Below, in pieces: positions 27,734 through 35,498 of a stretch of DNA of 64,000 bases; the first letter of the stretch is position 1, and every line of letters begins with the position of its first letter. Origin of the DNA: Selenomonas sp. (GTDB lineage Bacteria; Bacillota_C; Negativicutes; Selenomonadales; Selenomonadaceae); NCBI RefSeq assembly GCF_024699275.1, contig NZ_JAILPX010000088.1, positions 1 through 64,000 of the forward strand, read 5' to 3'. The notes beneath the pieces were generated by a model. The model saw only the letters and a list, made by a program, of their open reading frames with translations, did no database searches and was not told the origin of the DNA. Made by a program: the position numbers and the translations under genes.

Positions 27734-28871
27734 TTCCCAGCTCCCCCTTAACCGATACGGCAAATCTTACCCTATCCGGCTCTCCACCATTTCCCTTGGC
27801 CAGCACCGATTTATCTAACTTTACGCCCCCGGCAAAGAAATCCTTATCCGCTTCCAATTGGCTGACAAAGTCCGCCAATGCGTCATAATTTACAGCCTGC
27901 CCTTCAAGTTTAAGCTGTTCCCCGGCCTCATCTGCATGAATTTCCGTCACGGACACTCCCTCTGCCGTATTGGTCCCCAAATGGACCAGCAGGCTGTACC
28001 AGGGCTTCCCCTGCTGACCCAATTCCTGCAGCAGTTCCTCCCGCCGGGCAATGGCTGCGTGCTTATCCACCAACTGTTTCATTGCCCGCTGTTCCGCTTC
28101 CAGCCCCTGAAGTTCCTGCTGCTGTTCTGCGGCCAGACTCTGCGCCTGTTGATAATGATAAAGATCCATAGCCAGCACCATCATGCCCAGCAGTATCCAG
28201 ATGCCAAACCAGGCGGTCAATATGTGCGAAGCCGAAAACCGCTTTCCCGGACGGCCCTTGAAGCCGGCCTTTTCCCGCCGACTATCCTTCAGATACGCCA
28301 AAACCGCATCTTCTCCCTGGGATGCAGCCGGAAGGATATCGGCAAGAAAAAGTTCCCCCTGCGTAAAAATCCGCTCCACCTCCTGCAGATATCCCCGGCG
28401 CACCCCCACGATACTGCACAGGCCCTCTTTCCCTGCCGCCGGCCGGCAAAGGCAGGAAAAGTTTTCCGCACGGAGTCCCCTGGCCAAAAGCTTGGCGTCA
28501 AATTCCCAATAAGCCGCTTCCCACTGCTGTTCAAAAGACAGTGCCGGCGGCAATTGCAAAGCAAACCCCAACATCTCATCCGCAGGAACCACATAGAGCA
28601 GCGGCAGACTCTGCCAGCCCTTTCGGGCCAGAATCAACGCCGCCTGTCCGACAATTTCTGCCATTGCCGGTTCCTGCTTTTCGCCAGACTGCTCCGTCAG
28701 CAGTTGAGAAGCGCTGGAAACAGGCACCCGCTCTGCTGCCTGCCAAATGCCATCGGTCAGGGTAAATTTTTCCAAACATGCACCTGCCGGGTCCGCAGCC
28801 GGCAGGAAGGCGACAAATTCCCTATCCCTGCACAGGAAATAATCCCTAAGGCGCCCAGCCAAGCCATACAT
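27690..28871 (-). CDS. PilM/PilN-like pilus assembly protein, possible fusion
   Basis: 393 residues. The first about 220 form a soluble domain (YVVPADEMLGFALQLPPALS, then EAAYWEFDAKLLARGL) resembling the PilM region that follows pilus secretion ATPases. One membrane helix follows (ILTAWFGIWILLGMMVLAM, about 217-237), then a coiled coil rich in Gln and Glu and a PilN-like periplasmic domain (GVSVTEIHADEAGEQLKLEG). PilM and PilN are normally separate. Here they appear joined in one chain, which would hard-wire the cytoplasmic and periplasmic parts of the alignment complex. The N-terminal similarity to PilM is my inference from layout. Confidence 0.6.
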   Translation of the reverse strand: MYGLAGRLRDYFLCRDREFVAFLPAADPAGACLEKFTLTDGIWQAAERVPVSSASQLLTEQSGEKQEPAMAEIVGQAALILARKGWQSLPLLYVVPADEMLGFALQLPPALSFEQQWEAAYWEFDAKLLARGLRAENFSCLCRPAAGKEGLCSIVGVRRGYLQEVERIFTQGELFLADILPAASQGEDAVLAYLKDSRREKAGFKGRPGKRFSASHILTAWFGIWILLGMMVLAMDLYHYQQAQSLAAEQQQELQGLEAEQRAMKQLVDKHAAIARREELLQELGQQGKPWYSLLVHLGTNTAEGVSVTEIHADEAGEQLKLEGQAVNYDALADFVSQLEADKDFFAGGVKLDKSVLAKGNGGEPDRVRFAVSVKGELGNDGPESEKAADDSF

Positions 28872-29307
28872 AATGCTCTCCTTCTTTTTCCAGAACACCC
28901 TTCACCATAAAATGCGGCTCGAGGATATTATCCAGCGGTGAATCATGGCGTATGACGGTAGCAATCAGATAGATATTCCCGCCCCAGCTATGGGCATAAA
29001 CCGTATAATCCAGTCCTGCATAGCGGCCCTTGTCCAGTAGCCGCCGCTGATTGGCCTTCAACTCCGGCAATGGGCTATCCCCGTTTTTTATCTGCAGCCA
29101 CTGTCTTTCGGTCAGGCTTTCAGCCGCCAGCCGCATTTCCATTTCCTGCCGGACAGCCGTTCCGTTTTTCACGCCCTGCCGGACAAAATGGAGCAGTCCC
29201 TGTCCCATAAAGAGCATGACCACCAGCAGCACCAGGGCAGTCAGCGAAACAATTCCCTGCTGGTCATCGCCTGGGCAGGTAGACGGCGGTACACATGGTG
29301 TATTCAT
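28846..29307 (-). CDS. PilX-like pilus accessory protein
   Basis: 153 residues with a N-terminal hydrophobic helix (GIVSLTALVLLVVMLFMGQG) after a polar leader. A region typical of PilX proteins follows (MRLAAESLTERQWLQIKNG) and resembles the usual pattern of a helix, an Ala-rich repeat and a variable tail. GIVSL rather than GFTLxE is at the expected cleavage site, as in other PilX/GspK-like minor pilins that lack Glu5. It overlaps its neighbours by 26 and 44 bases. Confidence 0.6.
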   Translation of the reverse strand: MNTPCVPPSTCPGDDQQGIVSLTALVLLVVMLFMGQGLLHFVRQGVKNGTAVRQEMEMRLAAESLTERQWLQIKNGDSPLPELKANQRRLLDKGRYAGLDYTVYAHSWGGNIYLIATVIRHDSPLDNILEPHFMVKGVLEKEGEHYVWLGWAP

Positions 29308-29815
29308 GTTTTGTCACCTCACTGCGCCCTGTCAGACGCAATCTATACACATCGGGATAAACAGCATCGCGAACTGCCGAAAACTCCACGATGGTCACCG
29401 AAGCCAAACTATGATTCCCCGTAAGGGGAGCATCGTCGCTGCTGCGCACCAATTTCTGCAGCTTATCCATTTTATGCACAGAATAACTTATCCTTACCTC
29501 CCGGCCGGGAACGCTGTCTACATACAGCGGATTCTGCCGGCTGATGATTTCGATGCCCTGCCGCTGCTGAAGGGGAGGCTTTATGGCCTTTCCCGCCAGC
29601 ACCTCCTCCGTCACCCGTACAAAGGCCCCCTGCACCTCCTGCACCAGTTCTGCATCTGCCAGATTGTAGAAATAAGCCCGCATACACCAGCAGAAGATAG
29701 CCGTAACCGACATGAGGAGCAGAGCCAGTAAGGGCAGGGCCAGCAAGGTTTCCCAAAGGATAAAGCCCTCCTCATGACAAGCGCACCAGGCTGCGCTTGT
29801 ATTCCTGTTCTCCAT
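29264..29815 (-). CDS. Minor prepilin, PilW-like
   Basis: 183 residues with a class III signal: a short leader ending EEG followed by FILWETLLALPLLALLLMS. Glu at +5 and the hydrophobic helix are as expected for a type IV prepilin processed by PilD. The rest is a variable beta-rich domain. Overlaps pilV-like and pilX-like genes on both sides. Confidence 0.75.
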   Translation of the reverse strand: MENRNTSAAWCACHEEGFILWETLLALPLLALLLMSVTAIFCWCMRAYFYNLADAELVQEVQGAFVRVTEEVLAGKAIKPPLQQRQGIEIISRQNPLYVDSVPGREVRISYSVHKMDKLQKLVRSSDDAPLTGNHSLASVTIVEFSAVRDAVYPDVYRLRLTGRSEVTKHEYTMCTAVYLPRR

Positions 29816-30167
29816 ATCTGCCGTTTACCTCCCAGGAAACCACTACCCTCAGCTGCCAAAGGCCCTCTGCCTCTACAGCCTCTGCTCTTACCCGATAGAC
29901 CGCGTTATTCTGCTGCAGGTCCCCCTCGTCGCCCAGATATTCCATGTCCGCCGGCAGCACCCCATCTCTTCCCAGCAGTGCCTGAGCGTACGCGAACTGC
30001 CCCCGGGCAAGGTAATCTGCCCGGCCTTCCACCGCCTGCGTTACACGCAATTCTGCCGCCTGTGCATAGAGTCGCACACCAGCAGCCATAGCCACCAGGC
30101 ATGCACACAGCAGAATCGTTTCCCAAAGAAAGAATCCCGCCTGCCTTTCATTGTTCAATGCCACCAC
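29772..30167 (-). CDS. Minor prepilin, PilV-like
   Basis: 131 residues with RQAG then FFLWETILLCACLVAMAAG, a prepilin cleavage site with Glu at +5 followed by the polymerisation helix. The start (GTG at 30167) lies within the end of the previous gene and could also be a TTG a few codons in. Confidence 0.75.
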   Translation of the reverse strand: MVALNNERQAGFFLWETILLCACLVAMAAGVRLYAQAAELRVTQAVEGRADYLARGQFAYAQALLGRDGVLPADMEYLGDEGDLQQNNAVYRVRAEAVEAEGLWQLRVVVSWEVNGRYGEQEYKRSLVRLS

Positions 30168-30678
30168 GCTCCATCCGAATCCGGCCTCCCTTACTGACCA
30201 TAATCCGCTGCCCCTCCTGTGGATAACCCTGATAATAAATCAGAATGGTCATCATATAGCTCACGGATTTTGGCTTTCCATTGGCACTGAAGATCAGTTC
30301 TGCCGTCGAATCATAAATGTTCTTTCCCTGCTCCCGATGGATTTTCACAGCCTGTATCCCCGGCAGGTAACGATGACAACTGATAATATCCCGGCTGCCG
30401 CCGACAATCTGCTGGTATTCCGGAAACAGCTGCAGAAATACATAATGCCTGCCGGCCTCCTTTGCACCGTATCCCCAGGCAGATTCTGCCGTAACCCGGC
30501 TCATATTCTGGCAGTAACGAATTGCCGCTAATAACTGCTCCGCCTCGTATTCCACCGCCGCCTGCCGATAAAACTTACAGGCGGTGGGCACTGCCTGGGC
30601 AATAAAAATCAGCATGACCAGCAGCAGAAGAAGGACTTCCCCTAGCGCAGCCCCGGCTTGTCTGTTTCTCAGCCCCAT
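30148..30678 (-). CDS. Prepilin, GspH/PilE-like
   Basis: 176 residues. The start at 30678 has GGAGG upstream and gives MGLRNRQAG, cleavage, then AALGEVLLLLLVMLIFIAQA. Glu is at +5 after the Gly. A longer open frame to 30873 lies inside pilD and is not the natural start. The soluble part has GYGAKEAGRHYVFLQL and two cysteines (YRQ-adjacent and IISCHRYL) that may be bridged. Confidence 0.75.
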   Translation of the reverse strand: MGLRNRQAGAALGEVLLLLLVMLIFIAQAVPTACKFYRQAAVEYEAEQLLAAIRYCQNMSRVTAESAWGYGAKEAGRHYVFLQLFPEYQQIVGGSRDIISCHRYLPGIQAVKIHREQGKNIYDSTAELIFSANGKPKSVSYMMTILIYYQGYPQEGQRIMVSKGGRIRMERGGIEQ

Positions 30679-31256
30679 AAAAAAGCCTCCAGATATGTCC
30701 AGATGACCTGTCCAGTGGCAAAGGCCAGCAACGCGCCTCCGGCTAAAAAGGGCCCAAAGGGCAATGGTGTCCGTCGCTCTATCTGCCGCCGGCAAAGCAG
30801 GATTGCACCATAGACCAGTCCTCCGCAGGATGCCAGCAGCAGACAAAGAATCATGTTTTCCCATCCCAGCCACAGGCCCAAAGCTGCAGCCAGCTTGACA
30901 TCCCCTAGTCCCAAGCCGCCCTGGGACAGACCGCGCAGGAGCAGCAACAGGCCGCTTCCCAGTGCAGCCCCCGTAACCGCATCCAGCACGTTCATCTGCC
31001 CGTAGCTCAATGGCAAACCACTTAACAGCACCAATAAAATTACCAGCTGGTCATAAATCAAGCCATAGCGCCAATCGTAAAGGGCAATGAGAACCAACAC
31101 TCCAGCCAAAATCACAAAAAAACACGCCTTTTCCCCTGACAGAGGCCAGGCCGATAAACTCAGCCCCAGCATCCAGCCACACCATTTTTCCCGCACAGCG
31201 GCAAACATCGACCAGTCAAACTGTCCGGGTATTCCTCCCGCGCGGTTACTTGCCAT
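30669..31256 (-). CDS. pilD: Prepilin peptidase, short form
   Basis: 195 residues, several membrane helices, with the two catalytic aspartates in ALYDWRYGLIYDQL (about D61) and GLGLGDVKLAAALGLW (about D119). These are the two-Asp signature of type IV prepilin peptidases. The usual N-terminal domain with CxxC pairs and the methylase part is absent, so it resembles the short CpaA/TadV form. The ATG at 31256 overlaps the previous stop and has GGGGAG in front. Confidence 0.85.
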   Translation of the reverse strand: MASNRAGGIPGQFDWSMFAAVREKWCGWMLGLSLSAWPLSGEKACFFVILAGVLVLIALYDWRYGLIYDQLVILLVLLSGLPLSYGQMNVLDAVTGAALGSGLLLLLRGLSQGGLGLGDVKLAAALGLWLGWENMILCLLLASCGGLVYGAILLCRRQIERRTPLPFGPFLAGGALLAFATGQVIWTYLEAFLWG

Positions 31257-31650
31257 TGCCAAACTCCCCGGCAGTATGTTCTGCACAAATAGCCCGCGCC
31301 CCCTCAATGCTCTGGTCCTCACTCAGGCGCAGGCCATAGCGGGCATCCCCATCCAACGTGAGGATTTCCCCACCTTTAAGCCGGCATTTTCCCTTAGGAG
31401 GTCTTAGACTGTCCAAGTCGTTGACATAGCCCTGCAAAGCGTTCAGATTGGCAGGTTCATGACCATTTTCCAGCTGATAGACCGCAATCGCTGCATCCAG
31501 CGTATTCAAATCGCTTTGTACCTTAGCCGTATTCGCCGTGATAATAGTGGATGAAAATTTGGGTACGGCCACGGTTGCCATGATGCCAATGATCATCACG
31601 GCAATCAACACTCCCAGCAGGGTAAAGCCTGCCTGTCTCGACTCTGACAT
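31246..31650 (-). CDS. Pilin/pseudopilin, GspG/PilA-like, lacking Glu5
   Basis: 134 residues, first gene of the operon, start after AAGGAGGG. Leader MSESRQAG, then FTLLGVLIAVMIIGIMATVA. This has the classic prepilin cleavage site and helix but Gly instead of Glu at mature position 5 (codon GGA, one base from GAA). The globular part contains two cysteines (KGKCRLKGG and RAICAEHT) that could form the usual C-terminal loop. It may be the major or an initiating subunit. Confidence 0.78.
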   Translation of the reverse strand: MSESRQAGFTLLGVLIAVMIIGIMATVAVPKFSSTIITANTAKVQSDLNTLDAAIAVYQLENGHEPANLNALQGYVNDLDSLRPPKGKCRLKGGEILTLDGDARYGLRLSEDQSIEGARAICAEHTAGEFGNGK

Positions 31651-31921
31651 AAAATCCCTCCTTAAAAGATACATTTTCTAATGTTTTAGCTAAATGTTCT
31701 TTCTGCACAAATTGGAAAACTCCTGCTCAACTTTATGCCAATTTCCACTTATCAGCGCCCGTATTTTTACCTTGCAAAACCGCAACAAAAACAAGTTATC
31801 CAGAGACAGCATTTCTCAGCCCATGGACAACTTGTTTTCCACAGCAGTATAATATCCTGGAGGCTGTCTGCAAAGCCTGCGCAAACATTCCACCATCGAT
31901 GCAAAACAAGGAGTTTCTGCC

Positions 31922-32464
31922 ATGAGTGAAATCACCATTCGTACAGCTGCACCAGAAGATGCCGCAGCTATTTTGGACATTTACCGTTACTACATTCAAA
32001 AAACCGCCATCACCTTTGAAATCACCGTACCATCGGCAGCCGAATTTCAGGCACGGATAACCGCTATCCTTAAGCAATATCCCTATCTGGTCAGCATCCG
32101 GAACAATACGATTGTGGGCTATGCCTATGCCCGGGAATTTGTGGGCCGGGAAGCCTACAATCATTCCGTTGAACTGACCATTTATTTATCGCCGGCAGAA
32201 AAGGGCCGCGGCACAGGCCGCAAGCTCTATGCCGCACTGGAACAAAAACTTGCTGCCCAGGGAATCTTAAACCTTTATGCCTGCATAGCTGACCCGCCTG
32301 TCGAGGATGAATACCTCAACCATAACAGCGAAAATTTTCATGCCCATCTGGGTTTCACCAAGGTAGGAACCTTTCACAAATGCGGGCGCAAATTCAACCG
32401 CTGGTACAATATGATTTGGATGGAAAAGCTCCTCGGCCCCCATCCGGACAGCCCTTTACATTGA
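31922..32464 (+). CDS. GNAT acetyltransferase, phosphinothricin-type
   Basis: 180 residues. GNAT fold with the acetyl-CoA loop LSPAEKGRGTGRKLYAALE (about 90-108), N-terminus TIRTAAPEDAAAILDIYRYY and the subfamily motif ITFEITVPS, as in phosphinothricin/methionine-sulfoximine acetyltransferases. Likely N-acetylates a small amino compound; substrate unknown. A promoter with TGGACA and TATAAT lies about 70 bases upstream. It is one of few plus-strand genes here. Confidence 0.85.
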   Translation: MSEITIRTAAPEDAAAILDIYRYYIQKTAITFEITVPSAAEFQARITAILKQYPYLVSIRNNTIVGYAYAREFVGREAYNHSVELTIYLSPAEKGRGTGRKLYAALEQKLAAQGILNLYACIADPPVEDEYLNHNSENFHAHLGFTKVGTFHKCGRKFNRWYNMIWMEKLLGPHPDSPLH

Positions 32465-32474
32465 CAAAAAACAC

Positions 32475-32522
32475 AGAGCCCCCCATAAGTTAGCTTTCTC
32501 AGTCTAACTTATGGGGGGCTCT
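32475..32522. terminator. Long perfect hairpin after the GNAT gene and recO operon
   Basis: AGAGCCCCCCATAAGTTAG pairs with CTAACTTATGGGGGGCTCT. A T run follows on the minus strand. A close relative of this hairpin stands at 54311-54358, again next to a copy of the same repeat. Confidence 0.8.
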
Positions 32523-32546
32523 GCAAAATTATCCACATAATTTTGC

Positions 32547-32731
32547 AAATTGCAGTTTGTCGGGAAGTTCCTGCTGATGGTATTCCGTTCATGCGTGGTA
32601 ATGGGCAAGCTGTAGCCTATACATTTACTTGGGGGCCATTTAGTGGGACGGCGAAAAATATTACCACCTCCGCGCCAACTGAGCTGTGACAAAAAAAGAA
32701 AGCGCGCAGTAACAGCGACAAACTGCAATTT
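32547..32731. mobile_element. MITE-like element, 185 bp with 16-bp perfect inverted ends
   Basis: The ends AAATTGCAGTTTGTCG (32547-32562) and CGACAAACTGCAATTT (32716-32731) are exact inverted repeats. The inner 50 bases 32634-32683 match 54431-54480 at 49 of 50 positions in inverted orientation, and the block around ACGCATGAACGGAATACCAT also recurs near 54939-54960. It contains no credible gene. Short, non-coding, with inverted ends and at least two copies is the pattern of a miniature inverted-repeat element. No target duplication is obvious. Confidence 0.7.
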
Positions 32732-32777
32732 CAGAAATCCATTTTTCTGCCTGCGCATAAGGGTCTGTATTTACCAC

Positions 32778-33506
32778 TCATAACTGCTGAATGAACGCCA
32801 GGGATTTCAAAGGCTTGCCCAGCAGGCTCTGCAGATAATTCAAGAACAGGGATTCTGCCTGCATCAGCAGGCTCCCTGTCACCTTGAGCACAGGCGGCTT
32901 TTCCCAATCGTAATCCCGCAGGCTGAGGATAAACCTGCGCAACTCATCAGCAAAGGGTTCACTGCCCGGCTCCCGGCAATCTCCGCAGAGGACACCGCCG
33001 GCAGTCGTACTGAAGTGGGCGTCTCCTGCAACGACCTGTCCACAGCGAACGCAGTGCTCAAAATGAAGCTGCATCCCCGTGAACTCCAATAGCTGAATAA
33101 CCGCTATCAGAGCGGTCACCCGAGGATTGCGCACTTCAAAGGAATCCAGAATATAGAGCAGGCGCGCAAACATCTGCGGTTCCGCCTGACCGGGCGGCAG
33201 GAACTCCCGTAAAAACTCCGCCACAAAGCTGCCATAGGCCATGGTTTCCAAATCCTCCGTAAGGCGCTTATAATGATGCTTCAAGGTACACTGCCGTACC
33301 GTATCCAACCGCTTGCCCTCCGTAAGCTGGACCTCAATGCTGGAAAACATCTGCATCCCTGCCGCCAGCGGACTTCTCGGCCGCCGGCAGCCAAAAGCCG
33401 CGGCCTCCACCAGGCCGCGGTCATAGGTAAAGAGCGTCACCATCTTATCGGCTTCGCCCCAGTTCTTAGAGCCCAAAATCACCGCAGCAGTCTGATAACT
33501 AGCCAT
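32778..33506 (-). CDS. recO: DNA repair protein RecO
   Basis: 242 residues. RecO helps load RecA in the RecFOR pathway. It has an N-terminal OB fold (YQTAAVILGSKNWGEADKMV, FTYDRGL) and a zinc-binding set CVRCG (about 150) with CGDC (about 172). ATG at 33506 gives MASYQTAAVI. The start overlaps the end of the DUF502 gene. Confidence 0.93.
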   Translation of the reverse strand: MASYQTAAVILGSKNWGEADKMVTLFTYDRGLVEAAAFGCRRPRSPLAAGMQMFSSIEVQLTEGKRLDTVRQCTLKHHYKRLTEDLETMAYGSFVAEFLREFLPPGQAEPQMFARLLYILDSFEVRNPRVTALIAVIQLLEFTGMQLHFEHCVRCGQVVAGDAHFSTTAGGVLCGDCREPGSEPFADELRRFILSLRDYDWEKPPVLKVTGSLLMQAESLFLNYLQSLLGKPLKSLAFIQQL

Positions 33507-34116
33507 TGTCCTTCTCCTCAGCAGGCGCAGCATCACGTATGCGTTTAGGCATAACCGCCCCAGCGGTCAACATATACTGCAAGGCCGATTCACTGCTGAT
33601 GTCCAAATAAGTCACATCGCTTTTCTTCACAAAGAGATTGGTGCCCGAAGTCATATTGAGACTCCAGGGAACAAAGACACAGACATAGTCATCCCCCAAC
33701 TTATCCTTCAAGGTTTGTGGCACATCGGCCATGATAAAGCCCAAAGCCTGGGATTGATGGAAAGGCACCAGCACCACATGGTCAAACATATTGTTGGACT
33801 CAAAGACCGCAGTGGACAGATGCTTGACACTGTTGTAGATAAATTTCACCACGGGAATCTTACCCAATAGTTTTTCCCCGATTGTGATCAAACGGCGGGC
33901 CGCCCAATAGGTAGAGGCCCAGCCCGTAAAATAAATGACCAATAGCAGGGTAACAAGCCCCATCCCGGGAAAATAGAAAGGCAGGTGCTTTCCCAGGACC
34001 CCCTCCGTAAAGGCCAGGGTTTCCAAGACCACAAAGATTGTGATGGCCAACGGCACCAGAATAATCAAGCCATTGATAAAACGGCGGGATATTCGCTTGG
34101 AACAGCTTTCCTTCAT
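33499..34116 (-). CDS. DUF502 family membrane protein
   Basis: 205 residues with two N-terminal membrane helices (FINGLIILVPLAITIFVVL and GMGLVTLLLVIYFTGWAST). The DUF502 signature follows (KIPVVKFIYNSVKHLSTAVF, FVPWSLNMTSGTNLFV). Function unknown; probably an inner membrane protein. It overlaps era and recO, so it belongs to that operon. Confidence 0.88.
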   Translation of the reverse strand: MKESCSKRISRRFINGLIILVPLAITIFVVLETLAFTEGVLGKHLPFYFPGMGLVTLLLVIYFTGWASTYWAARRLITIGEKLLGKIPVVKFIYNSVKHLSTAVFESNNMFDHVVLVPFHQSQALGFIMADVPQTLKDKLGDDYVCVFVPWSLNMTSGTNLFVKKSDVTYLDISSESALQYMLTAGAVMPKRIRDAAPAEEKDNG

Positions 34117-35012
34117 CGCTCGTCACCAAAGCCAAGATTGCGCAGGATACCGTCCCGGTCGCGCCAGTCCTTTTTGACCTTAACCCAAAGGTCAAGGAAC
34201 ACTTTGGAGCCCAGAAGATTCTGGATATCCTGACGGGCCAGTCCGCCGATTTCCTTCAGCATAGCACCTTTGGCGCCAATCACGATTCCCTTTTGAGAAT
34301 CCCGTTCCACAAAGATGGTCGCCCGGATATAGACATCATCATTGGGACGGGTGGTCATTTCGTCCACATCCACGGCGATGGCATGGGGAATCTCGTCCCG
34401 GGTAAGGTGCAGCACCTTTTCCCGAATCAATTCAGCCACAATCAGACGCTCCGGCTGGTCGGTAACCATATCCTCCGGATAGTATTGCGGCCCTTCCGGC
34501 AGATACTTCTTGGCCTCCGTCAGCAGGCTGTCCAGATTCATTTCCTCCTTGGCGGAAATGGGAACGACACCGGCAAACTGGTATTTAGCCGTATAATGGG
34601 AGATGATGGGCAGGGCCTGTTCCTTCTCAATCAAATCCAGCTTGTTCACCACCAGGATAACGGGACGGCGGGTAGCCTGCAGACGCTCCAGGATATAGTA
34701 TTCTCCAGGGCCCATCTTTTCCGTGGCATCCACCACAAAGAAGATGGCATCCACTTCTTTCAGCGTACCTTCAGCCGCCTTGACCATATACTCCCCCAGC
34801 TTATGCTTCGGTTTATGGATTCCCGGGGTATCGAGAAAGACAATCTGGGCATCCGGCTGGGTCAGGATACACAGGATACGATTCCGCGTGGTCTGGGGTT
34901 TATCGCTCATAATGGCGATTTTCTGCCCAATCAACGTGTTGATCAAGGTGGATTTGCCCACATTGGGCCGGCCAATAACGGCGATAAAGCCGGATTTCAT
35001 CTTCTGCTCCAT
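34113..35012 (-). CDS. era: GTPase Era
   Basis: 299 residues. Ras-like GTPase that binds the 3' end of 16S rRNA and helps 30S assembly. G1 IGRPNVGKST, G3 DTPGIHKPKHKLGEYM, G4 VVNKLDL, then a C-terminal KH domain with IVIGAKGAMLKEIG. Start at 35012 follows AGAGG. It lies in the phoH-ybeY-era-recO block common in firmicutes. Confidence 0.97.
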   Translation of the reverse strand: MEQKMKSGFIAVIGRPNVGKSTLINTLIGQKIAIMSDKPQTTRNRILCILTQPDAQIVFLDTPGIHKPKHKLGEYMVKAAEGTLKEVDAIFFVVDATEKMGPGEYYILERLQATRRPVILVVNKLDLIEKEQALPIISHYTAKYQFAGVVPISAKEEMNLDSLLTEAKKYLPEGPQYYPEDMVTDQPERLIVAELIREKVLHLTRDEIPHAIAVDVDEMTTRPNDDVYIRATIFVERDSQKGIVIGAKGAMLKEIGGLARQDIQNLLGSKVFLDLWVKVKKDWRDRDGILRNLGFGDER

Positions 35013-35033
35013 ATATGCCTCTTTTCTTATCAC

Positions 35034-35498
35034 TCAGTCTCTGCTAATCCCTAATTTATCCATGACGAAACGCTGTTCCGCTTCCATTTCGGCGCGTTCA
35101 TCTTCTTCCATATGGTCGTAGCCCAGCAAATGCAGCATTCCATGCACCGTTAGGAAGGCCACTTCCCGGCGCACACTATGCCCATAGTCCGCGGCCTGTT
35201 CCTCCGCCCGTTCCAGGGAAATAATCAAATCCCCCAGCACGTTGACCTCACTGCCCCCAACGACTTCCGGCTCCTCGCTTTCATTGAAGGCAAAGGAAAT
35301 CACATCGGTGGGCCTGTCCACGCCACGGTATTCACGATTGATTACATGGATATGCTCGTTATCGGTCAGCGTGACACTGACTTCACTGTTCTCCACGCCA
35401 TAAAGTTTCCCCACCGTTTCAATGGCGGTACGGATATTTTCCCTATATTCTGCCGGTACGTCCAAATCTTCCGGCTCATTACTGATGATGATTTCCAT
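35034..35498 (-). CDS. ybeY: Endoribonuclease YbeY
   Basis: 154 residues. Zinc endoribonuclease in rRNA maturation and quality control. The metal motif HGMLHLLGYDHMEEDE (HxxxHxxxxxH) is near the C-terminus, with NREYRGVDRPTDVISF before it. The ATG at 35498 lies inside the end of phoH; longer in-frame starts there are unlikely. Confidence 0.95.
   Translation of the reverse strand: MEIIISNEPEDLDVPAEYRENIRTAIETVGKLYGVENSEVSVTLTDNEHIHVINREYRGVDRPTDVISFAFNESEEPEVVGGSEVNVLGDLIISLERAEEQAADYGHSVRREVAFLTVHGMLHLLGYDHMEEDERAEMEAEQRFVMDKLGISRD

Noticed and set aside
32504..32758. 84-codon frame within the MITE-like element
   Set aside because: It follows the repeat in both copies (QLSWRGGGN-type reading) but has no ribosome binding site and diverges outside the repeated block.
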